Source: Brevibacterium daeguense
Lineage (GTDB): Bacteria; Actinomycetota; Actinomycetes; Actinomycetales; Brevibacteriaceae
Length of the DNA: 64,000 nucleotides
Reading direction: 5' to 3'
Assembly: GCF_021729135.1 (NCBI RefSeq)
Contig: NZ_JAJTWW010000009.1
Coordinates: 124,001 to 188,000, forward strand
Both the position numbers and the translations under genes were made by a program. Under the pieces are notes generated by a model. The model was not told the origin of the DNA. It searched no databases and was given only the letters and a program-made list of their open reading frames with translations. This document shows positions 45,701 through 52,592 of this stretch, one piece after another; position 1 is the first letter of the stretch, and each line of letters opens with the position of its first letter.

Positions 45701-47542
45701 CTGCTGGGACCGCGGGAGTTCAGCGTGGCGGTGGACCGCCGGAGTCAGCGCGAGCTGGACTCGGTGCCGAGCGCATTCTCCGCGCTGGCGGAGTTCCTGC
45801 CCACCCACCGGCTCCATGTGAGCTATCGCGTGTCGCCCGCGGGACTGGTCGATCTTGCCAACCGTCACTTCTACGATTCGGCGATCACGAGCGTCCCGAC
45901 CGCTCTGACCAACGAGGGCTCGGGGCTGGAGCTGTCCTTCGTGCCGGACGCGCTCGGCACCCCCGACTCGGGCACCGGGCAGGTGGAGAGCCTGGACGTC
46001 GAGGTGCAGCGGGTCGTGGACCTCGTGCTCAAGCACGCGCGCACCCGGGCCCGGCAGTCGCTGGCTGTGGTGACGCTGACTCCGTGGCACGCGCAGCGGG
46101 TCGCCACCGCGATCCAGAAGGCGATTCGCGACTACCCCTACGTCGCCTCGTTCTTCACCGATTCGGGGAAGGAGCCGTTCGTCGTCACCGACTGCGAGCG
46201 GATCCAGGGCACCGTGCGGGACGCCGTGATCATGTCCCTCGGGTACGGGCGGACCCGCCACGGGCGCATCGTGTACAACTTCGGGAGTCTGTCCAAGCCG
46301 GGCGGCGAGCGGCTGCTGGCTGCCGCCATCACGCGAGCGCGCCGCAAGCTCACCATCGTCTCCTGCTTCGAAGCCGACGACTTCGACACCAGCCGGCTGC
46401 GGCACGGTGCACGAGTGCTGCCGGGTCTGCTCGCTGATGCAGCCGCCGGCGGTCGAGCGCTGCTGCCCGCCGGGAGCGGCGAGCGTGAACCGCTGATCTC
46501 GGACATCGCGGAGCGGCTGCTGCGTTCGGGAGTGACGGCGTGGGAGCGCTACGGCGACATCGACCTGGCCATTCCCGTCTCCGCCGAACCTGCGCAGGGG
46601 ATGGCTCTGGCTGTCGAGACCGACGGCCAGGCGTATGCGAGCACGCCGAGCATTCGCGAGCGGGAGCGGCTTCGGCCGGAGGCGCTGACGCGGCGCGGCT
46701 GGCGATTCCTGCGGGTGTGGTCCACGGACGCGTTCGTCGACCCGCAGTCCGAGGCCGACCGCATCTTCGACGTCTGGAAGGAGACCGTCGAGGATCTCTC
46801 ACCGCAGGCGGTGCTCGATGCCGCGCGGGCCGCGGCCGTGGTGGTCGGCCGGCAGGGCAACCGCCCCAAGCTCACGCCCGGGCTGCCCCTGCACAAGTAC
46901 TCCGAATCGGATATCGACGCGATGGTCGACTGGATCCAGTCCGATCGCGTTTCACGCAGCGACAGCGAGCTCCGGGAGCAGCTGCGCACCGCGCTGGCGC
47001 AGAAGAGCCAGACGAGGCGCGTCGAGTCGGGTCTCAATGCGGCCGTTGACCGCTACCGGGCCCGCTATGCCGAGGCGAAGCGACAGGCGAGTTCGCCCGA
47101 CCCGGTCACCCCTGCCGAAGGGAACGCGCGCGTCCGGACCAGCGAGCAGCCGGACCTGGGCTCGCGGGCGGGGCACGGCTCGCGAGTCGCCAGGGCCTCG
47201 CAGGCGGGGCACGCCTCCCACCCCGAGCCCGTAGCACGCACCGAGCACGAGGTGTTCCTTCCGGTGTCGTCCGAGACTGCCGGGCAGGGAGACGTCATGC
47301 CCTTGTACGACACCGGGCAGCTGCGCGATCAGGACCTCCTCGACGCGGATCTGCGGGCCGCGGGCGGCGAGCAGTCGCCGGATGAGTCGGGTGCTCGTGA
47401 AGCCGGTGGATCCCCGGCCGATGGCGACACCGGAACCGGTGGCAGCACTGTGGTGAATGGCAGCGCTGTGGCCGAAGGGTCGCACGATTCGGCCGACGAG
47501 CAGTCGCCCGTGGAGCGCAGCGACGCCGACCGGAGGCGATGA
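42728..47542 (+). CDS. Giant SF1-helicase-like protein with degenerate ATPase motifs and C-terminal nuclease domain
   Basis: 1604 residues. The N-terminal ~250 residues resemble the front of DUF4011-type helicases. An acidic linker with 11-residue repeats (about 255-400) follows. The helicase core keeps motif shapes but not key residues: Walker A reads DTPPGTGATQ with Ala434 where Lys is expected, Walker B reads VIIADAARLS with Asp965-Ala966 instead of Asp-Glu, and motif III reads GDERLLGP. Motif VI (AITRARRKL) is kept. Near residue 1270 a PD-(D/E)XK nuclease-like domain (GDIDLAI, AVETDGQAY, RRGWRFLRVWSTDAF) looks intact, and a disordered tail follows. GTG 42728 lies six bases after TAGGCT. 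Confidence 0.82.
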   Translation: MSYSDSASQTTVGRAFASWKEQAARIGGRDTMLQFRDSRDGSIELTGAHPSGLAQLLAGRATRLSSLIRDQELLSDARRRARSIRQKAEQLAGERGISTAHLAIGFATWNREERGVRTEYAAPVMLRHVRLVPRGSRVEDFEIVLDDEITINPALVDYLKRVHDVRIDADEWVDSTGVNHGFDPAPVFERLRALAKGVPGLLVNQRLVVSTFANIIAPFTLEELPADHPILRALAGDPEARRRFGGPGTSAPASEPGSPIDSADPTETAGQPRDAQTAVEPESEGSDGGGGELEEPTEGPDSTDQTSDPRSDSSDQASDRRSDYTDQASDLRSDGSDQTPDAQPDRSADPESDRTADDQADDAGTAAEGRADLDEPDEDVPEPGAPREQPRPLPDRKPQEEFLAIDVDGDQQAVVDAAVTGESLVVDTPPGTGATQVAVAIATTLAHTGRSVLYIAQSADGLDDFEQRLAHAGLKDFAIDGRMTAAQIHRRLISLIAAAERAQKPELADLLAKLNEQRAVLAEHSESLHRIRRPWGVSVFSTMQHLARLTADQPGPATPVRFGSDVVEAIPEARAALRERLIEFSALGAFTLGVEDTVWFGARFASNEDAEAARQVAERAGRKIPGFVELVEPLLRQAGLNPERTINAWGSSLRVLLAVRKTLDKFSPDVYDHNLTELIAATGTADYRREHGIEMGLFERNRLKKAAREFLRPGSSVEDLHTSLLQAQQERRELREIAGRDIRPQIPRGLLEADELCQEIEADFRTLEPVLADTPDGGELGAMLVEEAQARLDALGSDRESLADLPERTRVEAELLQWGVGELLDDLRERRVPHELVGQEFDLAYWATVLQLLASEDTRIGEHDGAELHRVAADFRICDKQYVAAGASRLQWSHAQGWKRAITELSQEAQAVRAELRSRHLHVNRLSESAPTVLGSLAPIWMMSPFQVPEHFSGAPLFDAVIIADAARLSVPEVLPAIARARQVIALGDERLLGPREFSVAVDRRSQRELDSVPSAFSALAEFLPTHRLHVSYRVSPAGLVDLANRHFYDSAITSVPTALTNEGSGLELSFVPDALGTPDSGTGQVESLDVEVQRVVDLVLKHARTRARQSLAVVTLTPWHAQRVATAIQKAIRDYPYVASFFTDSGKEPFVVTDCERIQGTVRDAVIMSLGYGRTRHGRIVYNFGSLSKPGGERLLAAAITRARRKLTIVSCFEADDFDTSRLRHGARVLPGLLADAAAGGRALLPAGSGEREPLISDIAERLLRSGVTAWERYGDIDLAIPVSAEPAQGMALAVETDGQAYASTPSIRERERLRPEALTRRGWRFLRVWSTDAFVDPQSEADRIFDVWKETVEDLSPQAVLDAARAAAVVVGRQGNRPKLTPGLPLHKYSESDIDAMVDWIQSDRVSRSDSELREQLRTALAQKSQTRRVESGLNAAVDRYRARYAEAKRQASSPDPVTPAEGNARVRTSEQPDLGSRAGHGSRVARASQAGHASHPEPVARTEHEVFLPVSSETAGQGDVMPLYDTGQLRDQDLLDADLRAAGGEQSPDESGAREAGGSPADGDTGTGGSTVVNGSAVAEGSHDSADEQSPVERSDADRRR
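43634..43765 (+). repeat. Four 33-bp tandem repeats in the giant gene
   Basis: Each unit encodes eleven residues of the form T/S-D-Q-x-x-D-x-R/Q-x-D-x. The first three are close and the fourth has diverged. They fall in the acidic linker between the N-terminal domain and the helicase-like core. Confidence 0.85.
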
Positions 47543-47548
47543 GGGGTC

Positions 47549-47761
47549 GTGGGCGGCGACAGCGGGGCGAAGAAGCGCGACGACACAGCGAAGAAGGCAG
47601 TCGAGGCGTACCGCAGGATGGTGCGCAACGAAGCGTCCCCGCATTCGGGCGGTGCGTCGGATCCCGCTGAGAATCGCGATTCGGCGGACGAGCGACTGCT
47701 GGCCGAGCGGCCACCGCACTGGCAGTCGCGCACGCGGGTGCAGCCGCCGCCGAAGGACTGA
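47549..47761 (+). CDS. Small polar protein coupled to the giant helicase-like gene
   Basis: 70 residues, starting at GTG 47549 just six bases after the upstream stop, with GAGGGG as a possible ribosome site. It is highly charged (GAKKRDDTAKKAVEAYRRMVRNEA), probably one helix then a disordered tail. I recognise no family. Tight spacing suggests co-translation with the giant protein. It is short, so a chance frame cannot be excluded, but codon usage is G/C at third positions like its neighbours. Confidence 0.6.
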   Translation: MGGDSGAKKRDDTAKKAVEAYRRMVRNEASPHSGGASDPAENRDSADERLLAERPPHWQSRTRVQPPPKD

Positions 47762-47764
47762 TCC

Positions 47765-48250
47765 TCAGGGACGCGGAGAGTTGGAGCCGAATTTCAAGTC
47801 GTCTTCAGCCGGGTTGTCAACGCTCGGCCCACCTGCGATGCGCTGGTCCGGCACGACCTCCTGCCGACCGGTCGCCAGCAGATCTCGGATCTCGGCCAGC
47901 AGCTCCTCGGCGGTCGGCGGAACCGCTTCTTCGGAAGCTCCCTTTCTGCGGAGTTCTCCGAGCTTGTTCATCGGCACGATGATGATGAAGTAGACGACCG
48001 CGGCCACGATGAGGAAGTTGATGACGGCCGTGATGATGGCGCCGAGGTCGATGGTGGTCGCTTCGAGGTCCGGACGAATCCGGAACGACAGCGCCGGCGA
48101 TCCGGGTGATCCGATCGCAGCGAGGAGCGGGTTGATGAAGTTGTCGGAGATCGCGGTGACGATGGCGGTGAACGCCGCCCCGATGATGACGGCAGTGGCG
48201 AGTTCGATGACGTTGCCGCGCAGGATGAAATCTCGGAAGCCCTTGAACAT
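47765..48250 (-). CDS. mscL: Large-conductance mechanosensitive channel
   Basis: 161 residues. The pore helix FKGFRDFILRGNVIELATAVIIGAAF carries the MscL signature, and the second helix is TAVINFLIVAAVVYFIIIVP. The cytosolic helical bundle has PPTAEELLAEIRDLL. It opens under membrane tension to release solutes on hypo-osmotic shock. The C-terminal ~30 residues are an extra acidic tail. AAGGACC precedes the ATG. Three bases separate it from the convergent small gene. Confidence 0.96.
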   Translation of the reverse strand: MFKGFRDFILRGNVIELATAVIIGAAFTAIVTAISDNFINPLLAAIGSPGSPALSFRIRPDLEATTIDLGAIITAVINFLIVAAVVYFIIIVPMNKLGELRRKGASEEAVPPTAEELLAEIRDLLATGRQEVVPDQRIAGGPSVDNPAEDDLKFGSNSPRP

Positions 48251-48314
48251 GGTCAGGTCCTTCAGTGGTGAGGATGGCGGCGCAGCTGCGCCGGCCTCAG
48301 CTTAGCCGGAGGCT

Positions 48315-49040
48315 TCAGTTGAGCAGGGCGAAGTGCAGGCCGCTGCCTGCGACCGAGGCCAGTGCAGCCGCCTGCTGCTCGGTGACGATGAGCGTCACCA
48401 CTGTGACAGCTGCGCTCAGCGAGCTGCCCGATTCGCGTGCGACCGAGGACACGACCGCCATGTCGACCAGGGCCGAGGACGAGCCTGATTCCGCGGCCGC
48501 CCCCGGTACGTCCGAGCCGGCGTCGGAGCGATCAGCGGACTCGGACTCGCCTGCGGTTTCGAGGCTGCCGCCGCCGGCGTCGGCTGCGGACCCGGCCGTG
48601 TAGATGCGCACTCGGTGGCCGGGCTGCAGGGTCCGGGCTGCAGCTTCGTCCGTGACGGTCACCGGCATCAGGAGCTGTCCTTCAGTCAGCGATTCCTCCC
48701 GCGGCTGGACCAATCCGCTCGCGGTCACCGGGGAGCCCGGGGAGAGGTGAGCGGCCGCCGACTTGCCCACCGCCTCGGCCGGGGACCGGAGCGCGTCGTC
48801 CGGAACGAGTTCGGCCGGGTAGGCACGGGTGCTGACATCGGCAGCGCTGAGTTCGGTGCCCGGGGCGATGGGTTCGGCGGCGACGACGACGTCGACTCCG
48901 GCGGAGCGCGGAGTGAGTGTCCAGACGACGAGCATGGTGGCGGCCGCCAGGGCGACCGCCGCAACAGCGCGCCGCAGCCGGCGCTTGTCCTTGAGGGGGA
49001 GCGATGTGCGCAGGCGCAGTGGGAGCCGAAGTGAGAACAT
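48315..49040 (-). CDS. SAF-domain membrane protein (CpaB/RcpC-like)
   Basis: 241 residues. A basic N-terminus and one membrane helix (about 25-42) lead to a SAF domain (EPIAPGTELSAADVSTRAYPAELVPDDAL, about 58-110) and a C-terminal RcpC-like part (LMPVTVTDEAAARTLQPGHRVRIY). In pilus systems such proteins sit in the periplasm. No pilus genes are present here, and this SAF protein is usually found between mscL and the FmdB gene in relatives. Role unknown. Confidence 0.85.
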   Translation of the reverse strand: MFSLRLPLRLRTSLPLKDKRRLRRAVAAVALAAATMLVVWTLTPRSAGVDVVVAAEPIAPGTELSAADVSTRAYPAELVPDDALRSPAEAVGKSAAAHLSPGSPVTASGLVQPREESLTEGQLLMPVTVTDEAAARTLQPGHRVRIYTAGSAADAGGGSLETAGESESADRSDAGSDVPGAAAESGSSSALVDMAVVSSVARESGSSLSAAVTVVTLIVTEQQAAALASVAGSGLHFALLN

Positions 49041-49183
49041 GCTCCGACTGTGACTCCCATGCCACCTGTGCTGCCACTGCCGATCCGGAGGTGTGGATAC
49101 GGGTCGAGCGTCGTGGCTTCTGTGACCTCAGGCTGCGGTTGCCGCGACACCGGCACCAGAGACAGCCCCCGACCCGGAGAAGG

Positions 49184-49522
49184 TCAGTCCGCGGAGCTGG
49201 ACGAGGTGCCGGCCGAAGCCTTCTCCGACGATGCCGAACTCGACGAGGCCGACGAACTCGACGATGCCGAACTCGAGGTCGAGGATGAGCCGGCGCCCGA
49301 GGAGGAGGTCGACGGCGAGCCGGCGCCCGACGACGAACCCGCTTCCGAGCGCGAGTCGGTCCGGTAGAAGCCGGAGCCCTTGAAGGTCACGCCCACCGAG
49401 CCGTACACCTTCTTGAGCCGACCGGCGCACTCGGGGCAGACGGTCAGCGACTCGTCGGAGAACGACTGGTGGATGTCGAACGAGTGTCCGCAGTTCTTGC
49501 ACGCATAGGAATACGTCGGCAT
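49184..49522 (-). CDS. FmdB-family zinc ribbon protein, Ruc-like
   Basis: 112 residues. The N-terminal zinc ribbon has two CxxC pairs (YACKNCGHSF and TVCPECAGRL), then KVYGSVGVTFKGSGFYRTD. The C-terminal half is almost all Ser, Ala and Gly, so disordered. This layout equals mycobacterial Ruc (Rv0991c), a redox-regulated chaperone whose tail is disordered, and the gene sits at the same place beside the cyclo-ligase and galU. AAAGG precedes ATG 49522; the longer upstream frame is not conserved. Confidence 0.88.
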   Translation of the reverse strand: MPTYSYACKNCGHSFDIHQSFSDESLTVCPECAGRLKKVYGSVGVTFKGSGFYRTDSRSEAGSSSGAGSPSTSSSGAGSSSTSSSASSSSSASSSSASSEKASAGTSSSSAD

Positions 49523-49639
49523 GGTCAACCTTTCTGGAGAATCCCGGAAGATTATAGTCCAGTTGAACGCTGTCAATTCCCAGCGGGCCACGGTCGAATC
49601 CCAGCGGTCCCGACCGGACCCCGCCGAAGACGCCCGGAC

Positions 49640-50278
49640 TCAGTCGGCATCGACGGTCGGAACCGTGCTGCGCTCCGTCACGATCGACCCGACGCGCAGA
49701 TCCCAGTCGTCCCGGGGCAGCTCGTCGACGATCTCGTCGTGATAGCAGATCCCGAACACCCGGATTCCGGTTCCGGCCACCGGGGCAGCGCCGAGCGGTC
49801 CGAAGGTGCGATCGTAGAACCCGCCGCCGTTGCCGAGGCGCCAGCCGGCAGGGGAGAAGCTCAGCCCGGGCACCAGGATGGTGTCCACGGGAGCCGGCAG
49901 ACGATCCCCGGCGGAGCTCGCGCCGGTCCCGGCGAGCGCCTCGGCGGCGGACAGCGTCGGCTCCGGCTGCCGGATCTGCCACGTGCCGACCCTCGGCAGC
50001 TCGGCCATCGGCGACTCCAGTACCCCGAAGCGCAGCGGCTCGCCGGGATGGGTGGTCGGGAGCAGCACCTGCTTCCCGGCGGCACGAGCGGCGTCGAGAG
50101 CCTGGTCGAGATCCGGCTCGCCGGCCAGCGCGGCATAGGCGACGAGAACGCGGGATTCGGCCAGCGCCTCGGCGAGCTGGTGGGCGAACTCGCTCCCGCA
50201 GCCGGTGCGGTCCGCTCGCTTCCTGCGGACTTCGGTGCGCCACGACGCCTTCGCGGCCGAGTTCGACGGGGGAGCCAT
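49640..50278 (-). CDS. 5-formyltetrahydrofolate cyclo-ligase
   Basis: 212 residues. The N-terminal basic helix KASWRTEVRRKRA and the C-terminal GWRLGNGGGFYDRTF motif are diagnostic. The enzyme uses ATP to turn 5-formyl-THF into 5,10-methenyl-THF. ATG 50278 follows TACGCT by six bases, whereas the in-frame GTG at 50284 would touch that box, so I take the ATG. It is divergent from galU with 23 bases between starts. Confidence 0.93.
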   Translation of the reverse strand: MAPPSNSAAKASWRTEVRRKRADRTGCGSEFAHQLAEALAESRVLVAYAALAGEPDLDQALDAARAAGKQVLLPTTHPGEPLRFGVLESPMAELPRVGTWQIRQPEPTLSAAEALAGTGASSAGDRLPAPVDTILVPGLSFSPAGWRLGNGGGFYDRTFGPLGAAPVAGTGIRVFGICYHDEIVDELPRDDWDLRVGSIVTERSTVPTVDAD

Positions 50279-50284
50279 GCCCAC

Positions 50285-50294
50285 AGCGTAGACT
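50285..50294. promoter_or_regulatory. Overlapping divergent -10 boxes of the cyclo-ligase and galU genes
   Basis: On the plus strand TAGACT (50289-50294) is seven bases before galU. On the minus strand TACGCT (50290-50285) is six bases before the cyclo-ligase ATG. The two share the TA at 50289-50290, so one polymerase would exclude the other. Confidence 0.6.
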
Positions 50295-50301
50295 GACGCG
50301 C

Positions 50302-51207
50302 ATGGCAGAGAACAACACTCAATCGGTCCGCAAAGCCGTCATCCCCGTTGCGGGCCTCGGAACACGCTTCCTCCCGGCCACGAAAGCCACTCCCAAGGAG
50401 ATGCTGCCGGTGGTGGACAAGCCCGCTATCCAGTACGTCGTCGAGGAGTCGGTGGCGGCAGGTCTGACCGACGTGCTCATGGTCACCGGTCGCAACAAGC
50501 GGCCGCTGGAGGACCACTTCGATCGCGTCGACGGTCTGGAGCGTGCGCTCAAGGAGAAGGGCGACGAGGAGAAGCTCGCTGCCGTGCAGCACGCCTCGGA
50601 CCTGGCTGACATCCACTACGTCCGCCAGGGCGACCCGCTCGGGCTCGGACACGCCGTTCTCAAGGCCGAGCAGCATGTCGGGCAGGAGCCGTTCGCGGTC
50701 CTCCTCGGCGATGACATCATCGACGAGCACAACCCGATCCTGCCGCAGATGATCGAGGTCCAGGAGCGGACCGGCGGCTGCGTGGTCGCCCTCATGGAAG
50801 TCCCCCGCGACTCCATCCACCTCTACGGCTGCGCCGCTGTCGAGGAGACCGGCGATGACGGGGTGGTGCGGATCACCGGCCTGGTCGAGAAGCCGAATGC
50901 CGCCGATGCGCCCTCGAACCTCGCGATCATCGGCCGCTATGTCCTGGCTCCCGAGATCTTCCCCATCCTCCGCGAGACCCAGCCCGGCCGCGGCGGGGAG
51001 ATCCAGCTGACCGACGCGCTGCAGACCTTCGGAGCGGCGTCGGATTCGCCCGGCGTCTACGGCGTCGTGCTCAATGGGAAGCGCTACGACACCGGCGACA
51101 AGCTCAGCTACATCAAGGCGGTCATCCAGCTGGCGGGCCGCCGCGACGATCTGGGCGAGGAGCTGAATGCATGGTTGCACGAGTACGTAGCCGGACTTGA
51201 GCGATGA
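50302..51207 (+). CDS. galU: UTP-glucose-1-phosphate uridylyltransferase
   Basis: 301 residues. The nucleotide-binding start AVIPVAGLGTRFLPATKATPKEMLPVVDKP is canonical, with VEKPNAADAPSNLAIIGRYV later. It makes UDP-glucose for cell-wall and storage polymers. No ribosome site is present; the start appears leaderless. It overlaps the next gene by four bases. The order cyclo-ligase, galU, moeA/glp-like, rimJ-like, membrane protein is conserved in Actinobacteria. Confidence 0.97.
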   Translation: MAENNTQSVRKAVIPVAGLGTRFLPATKATPKEMLPVVDKPAIQYVVEESVAAGLTDVLMVTGRNKRPLEDHFDRVDGLERALKEKGDEEKLAAVQHASDLADIHYVRQGDPLGLGHAVLKAEQHVGQEPFAVLLGDDIIDEHNPILPQMIEVQERTGGCVVALMEVPRDSIHLYGCAAVEETGDDGVVRITGLVEKPNAADAPSNLAIIGRYVLAPEIFPILRETQPGRGGEIQLTDALQTFGAASDSPGVYGVVLNGKRYDTGDKLSYIKAVIQLAGRRDDLGEELNAWLHEYVAGLER

Positions 51208-51833
51208 ACGGCTTCCTGCGTTCACGGACCGTGGAGCAGGACAGGTACACGGTCCTGGTCGTGCTGGTGTCGGGTGAGGTCGAGGCCGAAACCCGCTCGA
51301 CGGCGACGAATCTCCTCCGCGAGCACGGGTTCAATCCGGTCGAGGCGTTCCTGGGGTCGGCGGCGCAGCTCGAGGAGCTGTGCCGCCAGGCTGCGGAGCA
51401 GTTCGACCTGCTCATCACCGTGGGCGGTCTGCGGACCGGAGCGGAGCCCGACATCGCGGATCTGATGCGCCTCGAGCTCGACGCCGAGCTTCCCGGCCTT
51501 GCCGAGGTGATCCGTCGGCGCCAGTTCGAGGCGGGGTACCGGATGGGCGTGTTCGAGAACGCGGCGTGCGGCCGGCTCGATGCCACCATCGCGTTGACGC
51601 TGCCCGACGACACCACCGCCGTGTCGGTGTCGCTGGAGGTGACGCTGCCGCTGGTGGCGGAGATGCTGTCGGGGCCACGAGCCGACATCGGCGAGGACCT
51701 CGACACCGGGATCTTCATGCAGTCGCCGGACCCGGGTGTGGTGCCGCCGCTGTCGGCGGACTCCTCGAGCCCGGACGCCACGATCCTGCCGATGCAGCGC
51801 CCTGCGAAGACGCCCGAAGAACCGACGGTTTAG
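51204..51833 (+). CDS. Reduced MoaB/MogA-fold protein at the Glp (MoeA-like) position
   Basis: 209 residues. Only a molybdopterin-binding-type domain is present (about 16-160): TATNLLREHGFNPVEAF, then LLITVGGLRTGAEPDIADLM and LPGLAEVIRR. Compared with MogA/MoaB the GGTG loop and the NLPGSP loop are altered (GGLRTG and TLPDDTT), so catalysis is doubtful. The last 45 residues are disordered. In relatives this slot holds a ~400-residue MoeA-like protein, in Corynebacterium the division protein Glp. It overlaps galU by four bases; the acetyltransferase starts 3 bases after it. Confidence 0.72.
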   Translation: MNGFLRSRTVEQDRYTVLVVLVSGEVEAETRSTATNLLREHGFNPVEAFLGSAAQLEELCRQAAEQFDLLITVGGLRTGAEPDIADLMRLELDAELPGLAEVIRRRQFEAGYRMGVFENAACGRLDATIALTLPDDTTAVSVSLEVTLPLVAEMLSGPRADIGEDLDTGIFMQSPDPGVVPPLSADSSSPDATILPMQRPAKTPEEPTV

Positions 51834-51836
51834 CCG

Positions 51837-52436
51837 ATGAGCAGCTTCTGGCCGGTGACCCTGGTCGAGGGCGGCCTGGTGCTGCGACCCCTGCAGCGTC
51901 GCGATGCCAAGGAGTTCGCCGAGGTGCGGCGCCACAATGTCGACTGGCTGCGGCCGTGGGAAGCGACGATCCCCGAACCCGACCACCAGCTGCCCGGCTT
52001 CCAGCAGCTGCGGCGGATCCTCGACTCGCAGGCGCGCAGGGGCGCCCTGCTTCCGTTCGCGCTCGAGGTGGACGGCCGGTTCCGGGGACAGCTCACTGTG
52101 AGCTCCTTCCAATGGGGTTCTCTCCTCAGCGCCTCCCTCGGCTACTGGATCGACGAGCGTGTGGCGGGCCTGGGCCACACTCCGACCGCGGTGGCGATGG
52201 CCACCGACTACTGCTTCTCCTCCCTGGGCCTCCATCGGATGGAGATCAACATCCGGCCGGAGAATACGGCGAGTCTGCGCGTGGTGGAGAAGCTGGGCTT
52301 CCGCGACGAGGGCGTGCGCGAGCGCTTCATGCACATCGACGGTGATTGGCGCGACCACCGGACCTTCGCACTGGTGGCCGAGGACGTCCCGTTCGGAGTC
52401 TTCGACTACTGGCGGCGGGTGCGATACCGGGAATGA
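51837..52436 (+). CDS. GNAT N-acetyltransferase, RimJ-like
   Basis: 199 residues. The GNAT fold shows GLVLRPLQRRDAKEFAEVRRHN at the start, SLGYWIDERVAGLGHTPTAVA as the acetyl-CoA loop, and RMEINIRPENTASLRVVEKLGF, which is typical of RimJ/RimL. RimJ acetylates N-terminal residues of ribosomal protein S5, but the actinobacterial homologue next to galU may have other targets. It is tightly spaced in the galU operon. Confidence 0.9.
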   Translation: MSSFWPVTLVEGGLVLRPLQRRDAKEFAEVRRHNVDWLRPWEATIPEPDHQLPGFQQLRRILDSQARRGALLPFALEVDGRFRGQLTVSSFQWGSLLSASLGYWIDERVAGLGHTPTAVAMATDYCFSSLGLHRMEINIRPENTASLRVVEKLGFRDEGVRERFMHIDGDWRDHRTFALVAEDVPFGVFDYWRRVRYRE

Positions 52437-52592
52437 AGCGGTGAGTGTCCGCAGGACCCGCGCGAATCCGCGGCAGGACGGCTTCTGGGATGTGCAAAAC
52501 GGCAGGTGAGACGCGCATCGGCTGCTGAAATGAGTCCGACACACCTTGGTGTGATGCAATCGTGATCCGCTCCACTCTCCTAAGGTTGGATT

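Noticed and set aside
42520..47761. tRNA-Arg as attachment site of a mobile island holding the giant gene
   Set aside because: No integrase, no direct repeat of the tRNA end downstream and no change in base composition were seen; the flanking genes are core genes in conserved order.
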